Translations under genes and position numbers: made by a program | Notes under the pieces: model-generated | The model's database searches: none | Told to the model about the DNA's origin: nothing | The model's input: only the letters and a program-made list of their open reading frames with translations | Assembly: GCA_051867615.1 (NCBI GenBank) | Contig: JBJDYU010000044.1 | Location: forward strand, 1-64,000 | Source: RGIG5472 sp051867615 | Lineage (GTDB): Bacteria; Bacillota; Clostridia; Oscillospirales; Oscillospiraceae | Direction: 5' to 3' | DNA length: 64,000 bases | Shown: piece after piece, positions 36,933 through 45,319 of the stretch | How the letters are laid out: every line of letters begins with the position of its first letter | Numbering within the stretch: the first letter of the stretch is position 1

Positions 36933-37568
36933 ATGGAACTGAAATTTGACGAAAAGGGCCTGATCCCCGCCATCGTACAGGACCACTACACCAAGGAGGT
37001 CCTGACCCTGGCCTATATGAATCGTGAGAGCCTTGCCATCACCATCGACGAGCGGCGGACCTGCTTCTGGAGCCGCAGCCGTCAGGAGCTGTGGCGCAAG
37101 GGCGAGACCTCCGGCCATGTGCAGCACGTGGTGTCCATTACCGCCGACTGCGACGGCGACGCGCTGGTGGTGGAGGTGGTGAAGGACGGTCCCGCCTGCC
37201 ACACCGGAGCGGAGAGCTGCTTCTTTAACGAAATTTACCTCTCCGACGAGCTGAAAAAGTTCAGCTATGAGGGGCTTTACCAGCTCATCCGCGGGCGCAA
37301 GACCAGCCCCAAGGAGGGCAGCTACACCACCTACCTCTTTGAAAAGGGTCTGGACAAGATCTTGAAGAAGGTGGGCGAGGAATGCACCGAGGTCATCATC
37401 GGCGGGCGCAAGGAGGACAAGGAGGAGACCATCTACGAGATCGCGGACCTGACCTACCATGTCATGGTGCTGATGGTGCAGATGGGCATCACGGTGGAGG
37501 ATATCACCCGGGAGCTGGAAAAGCGCCACGTGGTGGATCACAAGGTCAAGCAGGAGCGGATGCAATGA
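36933..37568 (+). CDS. hisIE: Bifunctional PR-AMP cyclohydrolase / PR-ATP pyrophosphatase
   Basis: A 211-residue fusion. Residues 1 to about 110 are HisI ([38 protein letters not shown], then [11 protein letters not shown] and the Cys at CHTGAESCF). Residues about 115-211 are HisE ([44 protein letters not shown], nucleotide pyrophosphohydrolase motif). It carries out steps two and three. ATGA overlap with the next gene. Confidence 0.96.
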   Translation: MELKFDEKGLIPAIVQDHYTKEVLTLAYMNRESLAITIDERRTCFWSRSRQELWRKGETSGHVQHVVSITADCDGDALVVEVVKDGPACHTGAESCFFNEIYLSDELKKFSYEGLYQLIRGRKTSPKEGSYTTYLFEKGLDKILKKVGEECTEVIIGGRKEDKEETIYEIADLTYHVMVLMVQMGITVEDITRELEKRHVVDHKVKQERMQ

Positions 37569-38404
37569 GCCCGATGCCCTTCGCCTGCTCCGTCCACACC
37601 CACTCCACCCTCTGCGACGGGAAAGACACGCTGGCGGACATGGCCCGGGCGGCCTGCGCCGCCGGCGTCCGGTACTTCGGCGCTTCCGGCCACAGCCCCA
37701 CGCCCATTCCTCACGACGTGGGCAACGTTCTCGCGGCGGACATGACGGCCTACCGGGAGGAGGTCCTCCGCCTGCGGCGGGAATACGAGGGCCGCATGGA
37801 GGTGCTGCTCGGCATCGAGCAGGACAGCTGCGGCGAGCAGGCGGTGCCGGACTGGGCGGAGTACTGGATCGGCTCCGTCCACAACCTCTATGACCGGGAG
37901 ACGGGGAAATACCACGCTGTCGACTGGGACTTGGAAAAGCTCGCCGTCTGCCGTGAGGAGCTGTTCCACGGCGACTTTTTCGCCCTGACGGAGCGGTATT
38001 ACGCCGACGTCGCGGCCATAGCCGCCCAAAAGCCCACCATTCTGGGCCACATCGACCTCATCACCAAGTTTAACGAGGGCGGCGCGCTCTTTGAGGAAGA
38101 AGACCCGCGCTACCGCCGCGCGGCGCTGGAGGCCCTGCACGCCGCGGACCCTACGGCGACGCTGCTTGAGATCAACACCGGGGCCATGGCCCGGGGATAC
38201 CGGACGTCGCCCTACCCGGCACAGTTTCTGCTGCGGGAGTGGCAGGACATGGGCGGACAGGTCATCCTCACCGCCGACGCCCACAGTACCGACGGCGTGG
38301 TCTTTGGCTACGGCGCGGCGGCGGCATGGGCCGGGGCCGCGGGCTTTCGGGAGTGCGTGGTCCTGACCCGCAAGGGTCCGGCGCTCTGCCCTTTGGGGGA
38401 ATAA
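37565..38404 (+). CDS. hisK: PHP-type histidinol-phosphatase
   Basis: A 279-residue PHP-domain enzyme closing the pathway by dephosphorylating histidinol phosphate. Metal ligands are visible in [48 protein letters not shown] and [10 protein letters not shown]. The ATG at 37565 overlaps the hisIE stop (ATGA), which ties it to the operon and makes the histidinol-phosphatase role likely. Frames reading further upstream are shadows of hisIE. Confidence 0.9.
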   Translation: MSPMPFACSVHTHSTLCDGKDTLADMARAACAAGVRYFGASGHSPTPIPHDVGNVLAADMTAYREEVLRLRREYEGRMEVLLGIEQDSCGEQAVPDWAEYWIGSVHNLYDRETGKYHAVDWDLEKLAVCREELFHGDFFALTERYYADVAAIAAQKPTILGHIDLITKFNEGGALFEEEDPRYRRAALEALHAADPTATLLEINTGAMARGYRTSPYPAQFLLREWQDMGGQVILTADAHSTDGVVFGYGAAAAWAGAAGFRECVVLTRKGPALCPLGE

Positions 38405-38408
38405 CCAA

Positions 38409-38429
38409 AAAAGCGGCCGTGCCGCTTTT
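38409..38429 (+). terminator. First hairpin after the his operon
   Basis: Nine-bp arms (38409-38417 and 38421-38429) with loop CGT and T residues in the right arm. It overlaps the last codons' surroundings and precedes a stronger terminator. Confidence 0.6.
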
Positions 38430-38442
38430 ATGAGAAAAAACG

Positions 38443-38477
38443 AAAGCCCTGCGGCCATAGCGGCCGCAGGGCTTTTT
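38443..38477. terminator. Main terminator of the his operon
   Basis: Fourteen-bp arms (38443-38456 and 38462-38475), loop ATAGC, with T residues to 38477. Bidirectional with the converging methyltransferase gene. Confidence 0.88.
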
Positions 38478-38491
38478 CTCGCGCAGAAGTC

Positions 38492-39169
38492 TCACCGCAT
38501 CCTGACCACCGCGTACATCATCTGAGAAAAATCCGGCTCAACGGAGGTAACGCCGCGTTTGATGACGACGAGTCCGTTCCTCTCCAATTCCTGCTCAAAC
38601 GTCCGAAAGCTGACCATCCGGCAGGAGGTACCCGCAATTCGGACTGTTTTACCCGTCTGCTCGTGAACACGCTCCTGCCTGTCAAAGGCGGTGTGAATAT
38701 CGGTCCGGCGCTCACAGCTGCCGTCGCCCATGGTACAAACAAGGGCAATTCCTGTAGATTTCAAATGCGCACGAATAAAGCCGTAAAAGGCGTTTCTGTC
38801 CTCATCCGGGACCAGCATATGTACGACTGCCACCGCGTAGATGAAATCGAATTTGCAGCCGAGCGTTTCAGACACGCAATCCAGCGTTTGAAAATGCTTT
38901 GCGAAATCAGGGCGTTCGCTTTGACAAAAACGGATCGCCTCCGGGGACACATCGGTTGCCAGCAGGTCGAAGCCCTGCTCCAGCAGCGGGAAGGCGTCCC
39001 GTCCCTCTCCGCACCCGATCTCCAGAATTTTATCCCGGGACGAAACGGAAAAAGCGCTCATGGTCTCAGCCACAATGGCCGATGGATTTTTGTGGAACCA
39101 CTGCAGATTTTCCTCATGTACCTGGCGGTAACGGTCATCGTAGGCTTCATAATATTTTCGCTCCGGCAT
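38492..39169 (-). CDS. SAM-dependent class I methyltransferase
   Basis: A 225-residue Rossmann-type methyltransferase. Motif I is ILEIGCGEGRDAFPLL (about 48-63), the acidic end of strand beta-2 is ATDVSPEAI, and motif IV lies in FDFIYAVAVVHML. The substrate is unknown. It is lower in GC than its neighbours, which could mean recent acquisition. Single gene between two converging or tandem units. Confidence 0.82.
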   Translation of the reverse strand: MPERKYYEAYDDRYRQVHEENLQWFHKNPSAIVAETMSAFSVSSRDKILEIGCGEGRDAFPLLEQGFDLLATDVSPEAIRFCQSERPDFAKHFQTLDCVSETLGCKFDFIYAVAVVHMLVPDEDRNAFYGFIRAHLKSTGIALVCTMGDGSCERRTDIHTAFDRQERVHEQTGKTVRIAGTSCRMVSFRTFEQELERNGLVVIKRGVTSVEPDFSQMMYAVVRMR

Positions 39170-39220
39170 ACCATATCCTCCACCAACAAGTCATACCACT
39201 TCCGTATTCCGTGCAAAATA

Positions 39221-39261
39221 AATCGGACACCCATTCATAGTATCAAAATGGGTGTCCGATT
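39221..39261 (-). terminator. Terminator of tRNA-Ser
   Basis: Fifteen-bp perfect arms (39221-39235 and 39247-39261) immediately past the tRNA 3' end at 39263. On the minus strand a T-rich run (TTTATTTT) follows. Confidence 0.8.
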
Positions 39262-39262
39262 C

Positions 39263-39354
39263 TGGCGGAGCAGGAGGGATTTGAACCCTCGGTACCCTTT
39301 TGAGGTACACACGATTTCCAGTCGTGCTCGTTATGACCACTTCGATACTGCTCC
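39263..39354 (-). tRNA. tRNA-Ser (anticodon GGA)
   Basis: A 92-nt class II tRNA with encoded CCA. The acceptor GGAGCAG pairs with CTGCTCC. The anticodon stem CACGA/TCGTG holds loop CTGGAAA with anticodon GGA. A long variable arm (GTACC...GGTAC) is present, and the T arm contains GGTTCAAATCC. It reads TCC/TCT codons. Confidence 0.96.
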
Positions 39355-39414
39355 ATAACTCATATGCAATTATGCTGCGGCCGGACAGGCTCATCCGATA
39401 CAACAGCAAAAGTT

Positions 39415-39442
39415 ATTATACCAGAATTTTGCCGCCCGTCAA
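39415..39442 (-). promoter_or_regulatory. Probable tRNA-Ser promoter
   Basis: On the minus strand TTGACG (39437-39442), a 16-bp spacer and TATAAT (39415-39420). The distance to the mature tRNA is about 60 bases, implying a processed leader. Confidence 0.6.
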
Positions 39443-39481
39443 GAGAAAAAACAGAATTCGTCCCGTTTTTTCCGATGCCGG

Positions 39482-39525
39482 GGCGCGCGGCCCGGGGAAA
39501 ACGCGTTCCCGCCGGGCCGCGCGCC
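39482..39525. repeat. GC-rich inverted repeat
   Basis: Fourteen-bp perfect arms (39482-39495 and 39512-39525) with a 16-base loop and no T tract on either strand. It lies just downstream of the small membrane-protein gene and may be an mRNA 3' stem. Confidence 0.5.
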
Positions 39526-39537
39526 GCTTTCGCCGTA

Positions 39538-39720
39538 TCAGGTGTTCAGGATGTTGTGGATGCCGTCCATGGCGTCCTCCAGCACGCCCTCCACATCGTG
39601 CAGGGTATGCTTCATCTGCTTCTTGACGCAGGCCGTCCGCCGGGCGGGCAGCATCAGCACCACGCCCGCGCCCACCGCCATGCCCAGAACAAGGCCGCAG
39701 ATCATATCGCAGCTTTTCAT
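39538..39720 (-). CDS. Small YtxH-like membrane protein
   Basis: A 60-residue protein. One hydrophobic helix (residues about 7-24, MICGLVLGMAVGAGVVLML) is followed by a basic, amphipathic segment (KKQMKHTLHDVEGVLEDAMDGI). The pattern resembles YtxH/gas-vesicle-like stress proteins, too short for a firm family call. AAAGGAGGAG stands seven to eight bases ahead of the ATG, strong evidence of real translation. Confidence 0.7.
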   Translation of the reverse strand: MKSCDMICGLVLGMAVGAGVVLMLPARRTACVKKQMKHTLHDVEGVLEDAMDGIHNILNT

Positions 39721-39790
39721 AAGCGCTCCTCCTTTCTTGCGTCCTCGCCTTAGTATGGCCCGGGCGGCGCAAAAAAAGCGCGCCGGAGAT

Positions 39791-39819
39791 TTGCCAAATC
39801 CACGAAGCTGCGGTATAAT
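39791..39819 (+). promoter_or_regulatory. Promoter of the phosphatase-GNAT fusion gene
   Basis: TTGCCA (39791-39796), a 17-bp spacer and TATAAT (39814-39819), with the start codon about 43 bases downstream of the -10. Confidence 0.7.
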
Positions 39820-39861
39820 AATTTATTCATAAAAATTTTCTTGACGATGGGAGGACTTCGC

Positions 39862-40956
39862 GTGACAAGAGTCTATTTGGTGCGCCACGCAGAGGCGGAG
39901 GGCAACCTGTTCCGCCGGGCCCAGGGCCAGTTCAACGGCATGGTCACGGCGACGGGACGCCGCCAGATCGAAGCGCTGCGGCAGCGTTTTCTCTCCGTCC
40001 CCGTGGAGGCGGTCTATGCCAGCGACCTGCTCCGCACCCGGCTCACCGCCGCCGCCATCACGGAGCCCAAGGGGCTGACGCTGCGGCTGGATAAGGCGCT
40101 GCGGGAGTTCTCCATCGGCCAGTGGGAGGACGTGCCCTGGGCGGAGTGGCAGGCGCGGGACAGCGCCTCCATGACGGCGTTCAACACGCTGGACCACTTC
40201 TCCGCTCCCGGCAGCGAAACGCCGGAGCAGGTGCGCGACCGCATCACCGCCGCCTTCTGGCGCATCGCAAGGGAGAACGAGGGAAAAACGATCGCCATCG
40301 TCAGCCACGGCATGGCCATCCGCATCCTGCTGGGCACACTGCAGGGTCTCTCCTTCCCCGAAATGCGCCAGACCGCCCACAGCGACAACACCGCCGTCTC
40401 CCTGGTGGAGGTGGAGGGCGACGCCGCCCGGGTGGTCTTCCGGGACGACAACAGCCATCTGGGGGCGCTTTCCACCTTTGCCAAGCAGTCCTGGTGGCGG
40501 GACAAAAACGGCGGGCCGGAGCCATCGCTTCGCTTCCGCAGCCCGGCCCTGCCGGAGGAGGGCGAGCTGTTTCTCTCCCTCATGCGCCGCGCCTGGGAGG
40601 AAAACCACGACCCGCTGGATCATTTCAGCCCGGAAGATAATCTCTCGGCGGCGGAGCGGCTGCTGCGGGAGGACCCCGGCGGCGTGCGCCTGGCCATCTT
40701 CCGGGACCAGCCGGCAGGTCTGGTCATTCCCATGACGGAAAGCTGCTGGTTTTACCTCCTGCCGGAGCTGCGGGGCCGGCGGCTGGGCATCCAGCTCATC
40801 GGCGAGGGCGTGGCGGTGCTGCGCCGCCGGGGCGAGATGGAGCTGCGCTCCTACTGTGAGACCGACGCCGTGGCGGACTATCTCCAGTATTACGGCTTTG
40901 CCCGGGAAGGGCGGCTCTGCCGTCTGGGGATCGTGCCGGAGGCGTCCGAATTGTAA
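39862..40956 (+). CDS. Histidine-phosphatase / GNAT acetyltransferase fusion
   Basis: A 364-residue two-domain protein. The N-terminal half (1 to about 195) is a phosphoglycerate-mutase-like histidine phosphatase: catalytic RHAEAEGN (residues 8-15), YASDLLRTRLTA, REFSIGQWEDVPWAEW and IVSHGMAIRILLG with the second catalytic His. The C-terminal part (about 225-364) looks like a GNAT acetyltransferase (AGLVIPMTESCWFYLLPELRGRRLGIQLIGEGVAVLRRRGEMELRSYCETDAVADYLQYYGF). GTG at 39862 is chosen because GGGAGG ends seven to eight bases upstream; ATG 39847 overlaps that site. Substrates are unknown. Confidence 0.85.
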   Translation: MTRVYLVRHAEAEGNLFRRAQGQFNGMVTATGRRQIEALRQRFLSVPVEAVYASDLLRTRLTAAAITEPKGLTLRLDKALREFSIGQWEDVPWAEWQARDSASMTAFNTLDHFSAPGSETPEQVRDRITAAFWRIARENEGKTIAIVSHGMAIRILLGTLQGLSFPEMRQTAHSDNTAVSLVEVEGDAARVVFRDDNSHLGALSTFAKQSWWRDKNGGPEPSLRFRSPALPEEGELFLSLMRRAWEENHDPLDHFSPEDNLSAAERLLREDPGGVRLAIFRDQPAGLVIPMTESCWFYLLPELRGRRLGIQLIGEGVAVLRRRGEMELRSYCETDAVADYLQYYGFAREGRLCRLGIVPEASEL

Positions 40957-41004
40957 TATCTTGCTCATAATATACTATTTGTATTCACTTTTATGGGGGA
41001 CACG

Positions 41005-43116
41005 ATGGAATTCAGACAGTTTTTGCCTGTGAGCCGTGAGGAGATGGTGGAGCGCGGCTGGTACTATTACGACTATCTGGTGGTGACGGCGGACGCCTAT
41101 GTGGACCATCCCAGCTTCGGCACCACCATCATCGCCCGCCTGCTGGAGAGCGAGGGCTACCGCGTGGCGCTGCTGGCGCAGCCGCAGTGGAAGGACCCCT
41201 CCGACTTTCTCGCCATGGGCAAGCCCCGGTACGGCGTGTTCATCGGCGGCGGCAACATCGACTCCATGGTGGCCCACTACACTGCGGCGAAAAAGCGCCG
41301 CAGCGAGGACCTGTACAGCCCCGGCGGGCGCATGGGCCTGCGTCCCGACCGGCCCACCATCGTCTATTCCAACCTCTCCCGGCAGGCCTTTCCCGACACG
41401 CCCATCATCATCGGCGGGCTGGAGGCCTCCCTCCGCCGCTTCGCCCACTACGACTACTGGGACGACAAGGTGCGCCGCAGCATCCTGCTGGACGCGCCGG
41501 CGGACCTGCTGACCTACGGCATGGGCGAGCGGGCCACCTGCGAGATCGCAAAGCGCCTTGCCAAGGGCGAGAGCGTCAAAACCATCCGGGACGTGCGCGG
41601 CACCGCCTTCATCGGCAGGGACGCGGCGGACTGCGCCTTTCCCGACGCGGTGGAGTGCCCCTCCTATGAGCGCATCTGCGCGGACAAGATGGAGTACGCC
41701 ATCGCCACGCGGCTGGAATACGAGGAGCATGACCCCATACGGGGCCACGCGCTGCTGCAGCGCCACGGCCATGAGCTGCTGGTGGTAAACCCGCCCCAGC
41801 TCCCCCTCTCCACAGCGGAGCTGGACCGGGTGGCGGAGCTGCCCTATATGCGGGAGGTCCATCCCATGTACGACGCCCTCGGCGGTGTCGCCGCCATCGA
41901 GGAGGTGCGCTTCTCCGTCACCCACAACCGGGGCTGCTTCGGCGGCTGCAACTTCTGCTCCCTGGCCTTCCATCAGGGCCGCATGATCACCTGCCGCAGC
42001 CAGGAGTCCGTCATCCGGGAGGTGGAGGGCTTCACCCACGACCCAAAGTTCAAGGGCTACGTTCACGACGTGGGCGGCCCTACCGCCAACTTCCGGCACA
42101 CCAGCTGCGAAAAGCAGAAAAAGCTCGGTATGTGCAAGGACCGCAACTGCCTCTCCCCCACCCCCTGCAAGGCCCTGAACGCCGATCACTCGGACTATCT
42201 TCAGCTCCTGCGCCGCCTGCGGGCCATCCCCGGGGTGAAAAAGGTCTTTGTCCGCAGCGGCATCCGCTACGACTATATGCTGGAGGACAAGAACAACGCC
42301 TTTTTCTCGGAGCTGGTGAAGTATCACATCAGCGGACAGTTAAAAGTAGCGCCGGAGCATTGCGTGGACAGCGTGCTGGACTACATGGGCAAGCCCCATT
42401 TCGACGTGTTTGAAAAATTCTGGGACAAGTACCGCCGTCTCAACGACAAGAATGAGAAGGAGCAGTATCTGGTGCCCTATCTCATGAGCTCCCATCCCGG
42501 CTCCACGCTGCAGGATGCGGTGACGCTGGCGGAATTCCTGCACAAGACGGGCCACCAGCCCCAGCAGGTGCAGGACTTCTATCCCACCCCCGGCACCCTC
42601 TCCACCTGTATGTACTACACGGGCATCGACCCCCGCACCATGGAGAGCGTGTATGTGGCCCGCGACCCCCACGAAAAGGCCCTGCAGCGTGCGCTGCTGC
42701 AATGGCGGCGGCCGGAGCTGCGGCGACTGGTGACGGAGGCGCTGTACAAGGCCCACCGGGAGGATCTGATCGGCTACGGCAAGAACTGTCTCATCCGCCC
42801 GCTTTCGAGCTATAAGAAGGACCCGACAGCGGAGCCTGAGAAAAAATCTCCCCGCGGCGGCAGGCCCCAGGCGGAGCCGCATCGCGGAAATGCGGACAAG
42901 CGGCAGAGCGCGCCGGGAGGCGACAGGGGCGGCAAGGCCGCTCCCGCAAAGCCCTCCTCCGGGCACGGCAAGGCCGCTCCCAGCCGGGGCAGGCAGGCGG
43001 AAGGACGGGGCCAGTCGAAAAACGTATCTCCCGCCCGCCGCAGCGGCAGCAGCGGGGCCAAGGCCCCCATGAGCGCGGCGAAAAAGGCCCGCTTTCAGAA
43101 AAAACGCGGAAAATAA
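41005..43116 (+). CDS. YgiQ-family radical SAM protein
   Basis: About 703 residues. An N-terminal YgiQ domain (QPQWKDPSDFLAMGKPRYGVFIGGGNIDSMVAHYTAAKKRRSEDLYSPGG) is followed by the radical SAM core with C311, C315 and C318 in CFGGCNFCS, and by SEC-like GVKKVFVRSGIRYDYM. The reaction of this family is unknown. The last 95 residues are a basic, Ser/Gly/Ala/Pro-rich disordered tail, possibly nucleic-acid-binding. ATG 41005 has GGGGGA five bases upstream; ATG 40993 is an alternative. Confidence 0.9.
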   Translation: MEFRQFLPVSREEMVERGWYYYDYLVVTADAYVDHPSFGTTIIARLLESEGYRVALLAQPQWKDPSDFLAMGKPRYGVFIGGGNIDSMVAHYTAAKKRRSEDLYSPGGRMGLRPDRPTIVYSNLSRQAFPDTPIIIGGLEASLRRFAHYDYWDDKVRRSILLDAPADLLTYGMGERATCEIAKRLAKGESVKTIRDVRGTAFIGRDAADCAFPDAVECPSYERICADKMEYAIATRLEYEEHDPIRGHALLQRHGHELLVVNPPQLPLSTAELDRVAELPYMREVHPMYDALGGVAAIEEVRFSVTHNRGCFGGCNFCSLAFHQGRMITCRSQESVIREVEGFTHDPKFKGYVHDVGGPTANFRHTSCEKQKKLGMCKDRNCLSPTPCKALNADHSDYLQLLRRLRAIPGVKKVFVRSGIRYDYMLEDKNNAFFSELVKYHISGQLKVAPEHCVDSVLDYMGKPHFDVFEKFWDKYRRLNDKNEKEQYLVPYLMSSHPGSTLQDAVTLAEFLHKTGHQPQQVQDFYPTPGTLSTCMYYTGIDPRTMESVYVARDPHEKALQRALLQWRRPELRRLVTEALYKAHREDLIGYGKNCLIRPLSSYKKDPTAEPEKKSPRGGRPQAEPHRGNADKRQSAPGGDRGGKAAPAKPSSGHGKAAPSRGRQAEGRGQSKNVSPARRSGSSGAKAPMSAAKKARFQKKRGK

Positions 43117-43122
43117 CAGTGG

Positions 43123-43147
43123 CCCGGGGAAGCGATGCTTCCCCGGG
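43123..43147. terminator. Intrinsic terminator after the YgiQ gene
   Basis: Eleven-bp arms, loop GAT, then TTTTTT (43148-43153). The converging hydrolase gene ends at 43157. Confidence 0.9.
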
Positions 43148-43156
43148 TTTTTTGTC

Positions 43157-43849
43157 CTATATGAGCTGCGCTTCCTCCCAGCGCCGCAGCGCCGCCAGCT
43201 GCTCCGCCGTGTGGAACCAGTGTTCGCCGCCGGGGACCACCGTGAGCCCGCAGCCAAAACGGCAGGCGAAGCTCTCCGCCGTGGCATAGTCCGTGAGCTG
43301 ATCCCTCTCTCCATAGAGGATGGCGGTGGGAGACTCCCAGTGCCGGAGCGGATGCTCCCGGACATAGCAGAGGTAGCGCCAGGAGAGGGTCTGGCCGAAG
43401 TCCGTAGGGATCTCCCCTGCCCTTCGCAGCTGCTCCTCCGTGACTCCGGCCCAGCCCATCATCCTGCGGATAAGCCCCTCCATGTCCAGCACCGGGGAGA
43501 GGAACAGGGCGCGCGCAAAGCGCTCATCGGGAAACGCCAGCAGGCTGAACCAGGCGCCGATGCTGACGGCGAAAAGCGACCGCCGCGTCCACCTGCCTTT
43601 CACATACGCCAGCACCTCCCGCAGCTCCGGCGTCACCGTCCAGGGGTCGAAGCCCGGCTCGCCCGCCCGTTCGCCGTGGCCCGGCAGATCCACGCCCAGC
43701 ACCTGCACGCCCCGCTCCAGCATGGGCGCGCAGAGGGCCGCCGCCTCCTCCTTGTGGCCGCCCTGGCCGTGGAGATACAGCCAGACCTGCTCTCCCTCCG
43801 GGCCATACAGCGCCGCCGGGATATGGCCGATGGAAAACCGCTGTTCCAT
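43157..43849 (-). CDS. Alpha/beta hydrolase
   Basis: A 230-residue cytosolic alpha/beta-hydrolase fold protein. The oxyanion-side motif is LHGQGGHKEE. The nucleophile elbow is FAVSIGAW, with Ala in place of the first Gly of GxSxG. The acid is in YGERDQLTD and the catalytic His in PGGEHWFH. The lid between them is short. Substrate unknown; relatives include carboxylesterases and lipases. Divergent from hemW, 123 bases apart. Confidence 0.85.
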   Translation of the reverse strand: MEQRFSIGHIPAALYGPEGEQVWLYLHGQGGHKEEAAALCAPMLERGVQVLGVDLPGHGERAGEPGFDPWTVTPELREVLAYVKGRWTRRSLFAVSIGAWFSLLAFPDERFARALFLSPVLDMEGLIRRMMGWAGVTEEQLRRAGEIPTDFGQTLSWRYLCYVREHPLRHWESPTAILYGERDQLTDYATAESFACRFGCGLTVVPGGEHWFHTAEQLAALRRWEEAQLI

Positions 43850-43926
43850 GCTCTCCCTCCTTTACGCTTTCTCCCCTCATCCTACCACGGCGCTTTGCGC
43901 CCCGCAACCCTCATGCCCTCCGCCGC

Positions 43927-43955
43927 TTGCCAGCGGGCGGAAAATCGGGTACAAT
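43927..43955 (+). promoter_or_regulatory. hemW promoter
   Basis: TTGCCA (43927-43932), a 17-bp spacer and TACAAT (43950-43955). A GAGGTGA ribosome site and ATG at 43973 follow almost immediately, leaving a very short leader. Confidence 0.7.
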
Positions 43956-43972
43956 GGCGGCGAGGTGACAAT

Positions 43973-45178
43973 ATGAAACAGGAGCTTCGGCCGCTTGGCC
44001 TGTATATCCATATCCCCTTTTGCCGCTGCAAGTGCACCTACTGCGACTTTTACTCCCTGCCGGGGCAGGAGGCGCAGATGGACGGCTATCTCGCCGCCCT
44101 TTCCGCCCATCTCACGGAGACCGCCCCACAGGCGGCGGGCCAAGTGGTGGACACCGTCTATTTCGGCGGCGGCACACCCACAGTCTTCGGCGCGGCGCGG
44201 CTTATAAAGCTCTTAAAGCTCATCCGCAGGCAATTTCATGTGGCGAAGGACGCGGAGATCACGCTGGAGGCAAACCCCGAAAGCGCCCGGGAGGTCAAAG
44301 AGCTGCGCGCCCTGCGGCGGGCGGGCTTCAACCGCGTCTCCCTCGGCGTGCAGGCGACGGACGACGGCCTGCTCCGGACGCTGGGCCGGGTCCACAGCTT
44401 CAGCGACGTACAGGCGGCGGTGGCGGCCATCCGGGCGGCGGGCATCCGGAACCTGAGCCTCGACCTCATGTACGGTCTTCCGGGCCAGAGCCTGGAGCAG
44501 TGGCGGCAGACCCTCGCGGACGCGGTGGCCCTCGCGCCGGAGCACCTGTCCTGCTACGCGCTGAAGCTGGAGGAGGGCACGCCCCTGTACAGCAGACGGG
44601 ACACGCTTTCCCTGCCGGACGATGATGCTCAGGCGGAGATGTATCTCGCGGCGGTGCGCTTTCTCGACCAGGCGGGCTACGCCCAGTATGAGATCTCGAA
44701 CTTTGCGAGACCCGGGCTATACTCCCGGCACAACATGAAATACTGGACGCTTATGGAGTACGCAGGCTTCGGCCCCGGCGCGCACTCAGACTTCGGTCAG
44801 GTGCGCTACGCCTATGAGCGGGACCTCGGGGCCTATCTCCGGGGAGAGCTGCGCCTGTCTGAATCGGAGCATATCCCTCTGCGGGAGCGGGCGGAGGAGT
44901 ACCTCATGCTGGGCCTGCGCACAAGTCGCGGCATCGAGCGTCGGGAATTTGAAAACCGCTTCCGCCGCCGTTTCGCGCCAGCGGAGCAGGTGCTGCTCCG
45001 CTGCGAGGGCGCGGGCTACGCCCGGCGGCAGGAGGGCCGCTGGCGTCTCACGCCGGAGGGCTTTCTGGTCTCCAACGAGATCATTCTGCAGGTGCTGGAG
45101 GCTCTGCGGCAGGAGCAGCGCCGGCGGGCAGAGGCCGCGGGACGCGGCGATTTCCGCGTGGCGGCGGAGGAGGAATAA
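43973..45178 (+). CDS. hemW: HemW-type radical SAM protein (heme chaperone/CPO-like)
   Basis: A 401-residue radical SAM protein. The cluster motif is C17xxxC21xxC24 in HIPFCRCKCTYCDF, with the extra Cys19 usual for HemW. VDTVYFGGGTPT, LEANPES, NRVSLGVQ and LSLDLMYGLPGQ follow, then the HemN C-terminal domain (RAEEYLMLGLRTSRGI). HemW binds heme and is not a true coproporphyrinogen oxidase. The ATG at 43973 begins at the expected N-terminus; longer upstream frames run through the divergent hydrolase. Confidence 0.92.
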   Translation: MKQELRPLGLYIHIPFCRCKCTYCDFYSLPGQEAQMDGYLAALSAHLTETAPQAAGQVVDTVYFGGGTPTVFGAARLIKLLKLIRRQFHVAKDAEITLEANPESAREVKELRALRRAGFNRVSLGVQATDDGLLRTLGRVHSFSDVQAAVAAIRAAGIRNLSLDLMYGLPGQSLEQWRQTLADAVALAPEHLSCYALKLEEGTPLYSRRDTLSLPDDDAQAEMYLAAVRFLDQAGYAQYEISNFARPGLYSRHNMKYWTLMEYAGFGPGAHSDFGQVRYAYERDLGAYLRGELRLSESEHIPLRERAEEYLMLGLRTSRGIERREFENRFRRRFAPAEQVLLRCEGAGYARRQEGRWRLTPEGFLVSNEIILQVLEALRQEQRRRAEAAGRGDFRVAAEEE

Positions 45179-45208
45179 TCTGTCAGGCACAAATTTCCTC
45201 TCCCACGG

Positions 45209-45237
45209 TTTACCTTTTTTCGCCCCTGTGCTACAAT
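45209..45237 (+). promoter_or_regulatory. Promoter of the SLH-anchored glycosidase gene
   Basis: TTTACC (45209-45214), a 17-bp spacer and TACAAT (45232-45237). Transcription would start near 45244. Confidence 0.7.
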
Positions 45238-45246
45238 GCTTTCAGA

Positions 45247-45273
45247 CGTCGGCGCCGCCGGACGGCGCCGGCG
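45247..45273 (+). promoter_or_regulatory. 5'-terminal hairpin in the SLH gene leader
   Basis: An 11-bp GC-rich stem with loop CCGGA begins within a few bases of the predicted transcription start and is followed by TTCTTTTA. It is either a stabilising 5' stem or a weak attenuator. Confidence 0.45.
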
Positions 45274-45319
45274 TTCTTTTATCCCACGAAATCCACGCGA
45301 CCCACACAGGAGGTATCCC

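Noticed and set aside
38492..39169. Methyltransferase as part of a tRNA-linked genomic island
   Set aside because: It lies beside tRNA-Ser and is less GC-rich, but there is no integrase, no duplicated tRNA end and no attachment-site repeat.
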